Assembly: GCA_022829145.1 (NCBI GenBank)
Contig: CM040751.1
Coordinates: 6,839,581-6,903,580 of the forward strand
From: Albula goreensis
Lineage: Eukaryota; Chordata; Actinopteri; Albuliformes; Albulidae
Length of the DNA: 64,000 nucleotides
Reading direction: 5' to 3'
Within the stretch, counting starts at the first letter, position 1. Each line of letters starts with the position of its first letter. The position numbers were made by a program, and so were the translations under genes. Below the pieces are notes generated by a model that saw only the letters and a program-made list of their open reading frames with translations, made no database searches and was not told the origin of the DNA. Below, piece by piece: positions 60,731 to 64,000 of the stretch.

Positions 60731-62056
60731 TGCTTTTGGGCCGTTTGGCCGCATCTCAGACCTTTCGTAAATTTTAAAACCCTCGGTGGTACTGGCTGTG
60801 AAGGCTGAGGCGAGATGCGGAGAGAGAGAGGCAAAGGGCAGGTGTCCAGAGGGAAGGAGGCCTATCCCAGAGTCATAAACAAACACTGCTTTCCCTTCCA
60901 GGGGCTGTTGATTGGAGCCCTGTCGTTTTTAATTCCTTCCTTTCGACTAGCACTTGAGAGCGGTCCAGGAGCGAGAGGGACACATGTAGAACACACCGCG
61001 GAGTGAAAGAAGGGAGACATTCTTGTCTCCTGGCCAAACATTACATGTGTTTTGTTTTCTCCCCCTTTTTTTGTGGAGAGAGAAGAATTTCTTCACGGCT
61101 GTGCCCCCTCTCCACTAAACAGCGACTCTCGTGTTTCGGCTTTTAATTGCTTTGGCTCGGGCGGTCGACATTTTTATGCCTTCCTCTTCTGTGGAAATGG
61201 GCGGAAGGCATTCTAGGGCTGATAAAGCATGCTCCGGTTCACTCTTGGCTCCCTCGGTCATAACGATGGGTGAATTGGTGCCCTGACCATGGACCTTTTT
61301 TGATGCTAGAGGCTCTTGTGTTTCTCTCAGAATTGTGTTGCGCCTTTGATTGTGGGACTCTTTGGCAGAGGAACCTCAGCGGTGGCCGGGAACCAAACCC
61401 AACAAGTGGTTCACGTGCCTGAACCGGGCCATTCGTTTGAGTCGATCACTCCTCATTGTTAGGGACTAGAGAGGGCTGCACTTGTAAGATACTTAAGTTT
61501 CCCCAACATTCAAGTAAGGACATGTGTATGTACTTTTTTCATATTCCAAACTATTTTGTATAAATTCAATTTAGATTAAATGTTATTTTATTTCATTCAA
61601 TTTCAAATGGATTACTTTTATTTTAATATTAATCAAAATATATGTCTTGTTAATCAGCTGTCACCACTTTCATAAACTGTAAATCTTATGTCTTAAATTT
61701 TACATGTTTTTTTTCTAATACATTGCAACTCAAAACATCAACTCCATAAATAAATTGTTGCTATTTTCATAAAAAATGGGTTATTGATGTTTTACGTATA
61801 TGAATATGGCAATTATTTATACAGGTGTAATGGAAAGTCCAGGTGTATGTTTCATTATTATCCCTGTCTGAATCAATGTCTTCAATCTGAACTTAATTTG
61901 CCTCAAACCTGATTTAGGTTTACCAGTAACTAATGATGATAATTACAGCCTGTTTCAAAAGAAACTAGTTTCAGTGGGTTTAATTTATGAAATAGTTTCT
62001 ACATCTAACCTTCTCTGTAGTAAGAGTGATGTCATTGATGAATTCTCTCTCTGCAG
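60731..62056. other. Non-coding stretch before the candidate exon
   Basis: 60,800-61,450 is less AT-rich; 61,450-62,030 is AT-rich. If the exon at 62,057 is real, this would be its upstream intron. No exon is recognised within it. Confidence 0.4.
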
Positions 62057-62134
62057 GATTCCATTTCCTGTGACATCATCACACCATGCCTGAGGGGGCG
62101 CGCCGCGGCAGCCAAAGAAAACACAGCACCCAAG
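62057..62134 (+). CDS. Candidate first coding exon of an unidentified gene
   Basis: A 78-bp interval bounded by 'ctctctctgcag' and a gttagg donor. An ATG at 62086 in good context (A at -3) opens MPEGARRGSQRKHSTQ, ending in phase 1; the 29 bases before it would be 5' UTR. The MPEGA start faintly recalls PLEKHG2, but that is recollection of five residues and not evidence enough for a symbol. Phase 0 is also open through the whole interval (DSISCDIITP onward), so an internal exon is possible. The GC-rich composition against AT-rich flanks and the strong pyrimidine tract favour a real exon. Confidence 0.4.
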
Positions 62135-64000
62135 GTTAGGGGTGGGGCCTCAGCTGGGGGGAGTGTGGGGGGGCATATTACACATACATATTTATTTAAA
62201 TACAAAATTAGCTTGGATGCCAACTATATGAACACATTGTGACTTTAATATCTTTTAGTTTCACCGTGTCTGTAAGTGCATTCAGTCTAGCCACTTAAGA
62301 TTATCAGCAAAGAAGAAAGGACAGGCACGCCATATTTTATTACATTTTATAAATGATACACAATACACAAGCGTCTGGAAATGAATGCCATGCTTAAATT
62401 ACATTAGTGTATTTCTGTAGAATTTACTGAAGCTAGTCAAAAATGGTAACAGATAAGTTGGAATTCAGTTTCCCAAGTAAGAGGCTCACATTGGTCATGG
62501 TCACATTGGGTCCTGAAAGCATTTTGTAAAGACTACTCCAGGTCATATGTTGGACAGTATGCCATGACAGTATTAGATGTAGAGTGAATACAACAGAATG
62601 CATATTCCTAAATACACTGTAATAAAAGCAGGACACTGTCCATAAACCAATTTTAAGAAGCAAAATAGGCAGTTTGTAAATGCAGTTACACAAATACTGA
62701 TTAGAAACATAAATAGCGACTGTTAGGTTGACATGTTATTGTTACAAAGGGTAGAAAACTACTGCTTGACGGACATAGCTTTTTCAAAGCTGATGTTTAT
62801 ATCTTTGCAGTACAATAAAAAAAAACATAATCTTAAATTTTAAGTTTTTCAGAACCACAAGGTGTTGATAAGTGAAATTCTGATAAGCTTAATGTTTTTG
62901 AATGGGTTTAAAACATCCTGCATTAATGGGCTGACATTAACATGCGCACAACCAATTGAGCAGAATAAGTAAGGCGGGAGACTGGAGATTTTTGAAGGAA
63001 ACCTTAATTGAATGTTGCTCTGTAGCTATGTTCGGTTTTGTAATGAGGCATCGTGAAAAATAAAACCATGAGACATCTTCAGTGCAACGTTGGACAGAAG
63101 TGCCCCATAAATCTATTACATGCCAACAGACTTCAGCATCCAAACTTAACCTACAAACTATATTAAATATGCCTCAACAGCATCAGTAAATCGCAGACTC
63201 GACTTTCAACTAAATTGTTGAGCAAGGCAGAGACTGATATTAAGATTCTTGATCTGGGTTTGGGCATGTTTTAAAACAGCCTGATGATGAGAAATGAAAC
63301 AAAAAGATCTGTAATGTTGTAGGACATCAAATTGATTGACAAAATCCATAAAGATTGCGCACAGGACTGATATAAAGATGATCACCATTAAAATTTACAG
63401 TGTTACAAGCTGTCAGTCTTGTTTAACATATGGCCAATAATAAAACAAAGTGTGTGAGCCAGCCCCAGGTGCTGGCGTGAAGCATATGAGACTGAGCGGG
63501 GAAGCTCTCAGCAACAGTCTCTCTCAAAGTGCGACTTCATTAGGCTAACATGTCAGTCTATGAGACTTAATCAGAGTGTTATGTTTGTCTCTTAATAAAG
63601 TTGCACATTGTAGGAGACACAGCGTCCCAGAGAATTTATTTACTCTAATAAAACAAACAAAACAATTTAATTCGTAGCAGTGTGTGCATGACTGCTCAAC
63701 CGGATCAGCGTTGGCACTGGCAAGCTTACAATAACCGTGATGCATTGTGATGACACATGGACCTAATAAGAATCCCATTACTATTAAATTTGATAACCTT
63801 GCAGGCTGATGTAAAGCCTGGCTGAACCTCTGTAAGATTATCGAATTTAATAAAATTAAACAAACAATTCAGTATTATTATCATCTTCAAAAGGCTGGAT
63901 AGCCTCCTATGTAATGGTCAGCAGTCAATGAGCTGTCAGTCGCAAACTTGTATTGACAAATCAGATGGGTTTTTTCTTCACCACGAATCACAATGATTGG
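62135..64000. other. Non-coding to window end
   Basis: AT-rich, probably intron of the candidate gene at 62,057 if that gene is real. Short open frames on the minus strand have no family resemblance. No repeat that I can name is seen. Confidence 0.4.

Overview
This is vertebrate, almost certainly teleost, genomic DNA. It is AT-rich with long introns, GT-AG splice sites, microsatellites, decayed L2-like LINE sequence and short repeats whose tails read like the common fish 'gcatttagcagacgctct' type. Nothing bacterial, viral or CRISPR-like is present. Two protein genes are recognisable by homology, and a third, unidentified gene probably begins near the right end.

Layout. 1-930 is a decayed L2/CR1-type LINE 3' end. 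930-16,460 is mostly non-coding and repeat-bearing: tRNA-like units at 3.9-4.3 kb, a terminal-inverted-repeat MITE at 4.6 kb, SINE fragments and a 48-bp minisatellite at 8.4 kb. The minus strand at 16,667-16,470 carries exon 1 of ppp1r14a, encoding CPI-17, the phosphorylation-dependent inhibitor of myosin phosphatase. Its later exons were not found and may lie left of the window.

About 2.2 kb away, head to head on the plus strand, is a nine-exon Kunitz inhibitor gene (18,877-31,299). It encodes a signal peptide, a MANSC domain, three Kunitz domains that all have Arg at P1, a transmembrane helix and a short cytoplasmic tail. The neighbour ppp1r14a and the absence of an LDL-receptor class A module point to spint2 (HAI-2) rather than spint1. 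All eight introns are phase 1. Exon 1 has a one-base reading-frame break, one intron uses a GC donor, and a perfect 21-bp hairpin spans the 3' splice site of exon 8.

From about 32.1 kb to 62.0 kb I see no recognisable gene. The stretch holds SINE fragments, a large TG-rich tract, a 58-bp tandem repeat, a tRNA-like SINE head, two more MITEs of the same family and G-rich tracts. At 62,057-62,134 a candidate exon carries a well-placed ATG and may be the first coding exon of the next plus-strand gene.

Likely biology: spint2 is a membrane-anchored inhibitor of trypsin-like epithelial proteases, and ppp1r14a is a smooth-muscle contractility regulator. They are physically adjacent (the same pair adjoins in the human 19q13 region, from general knowledge) but not functionally linked in any way I can see. 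The most interesting signals are in splicing and sequence integrity of the Kunitz gene: the hairpin across a splice site, the GC donor with a following polypyrimidine tract, and the frame break.
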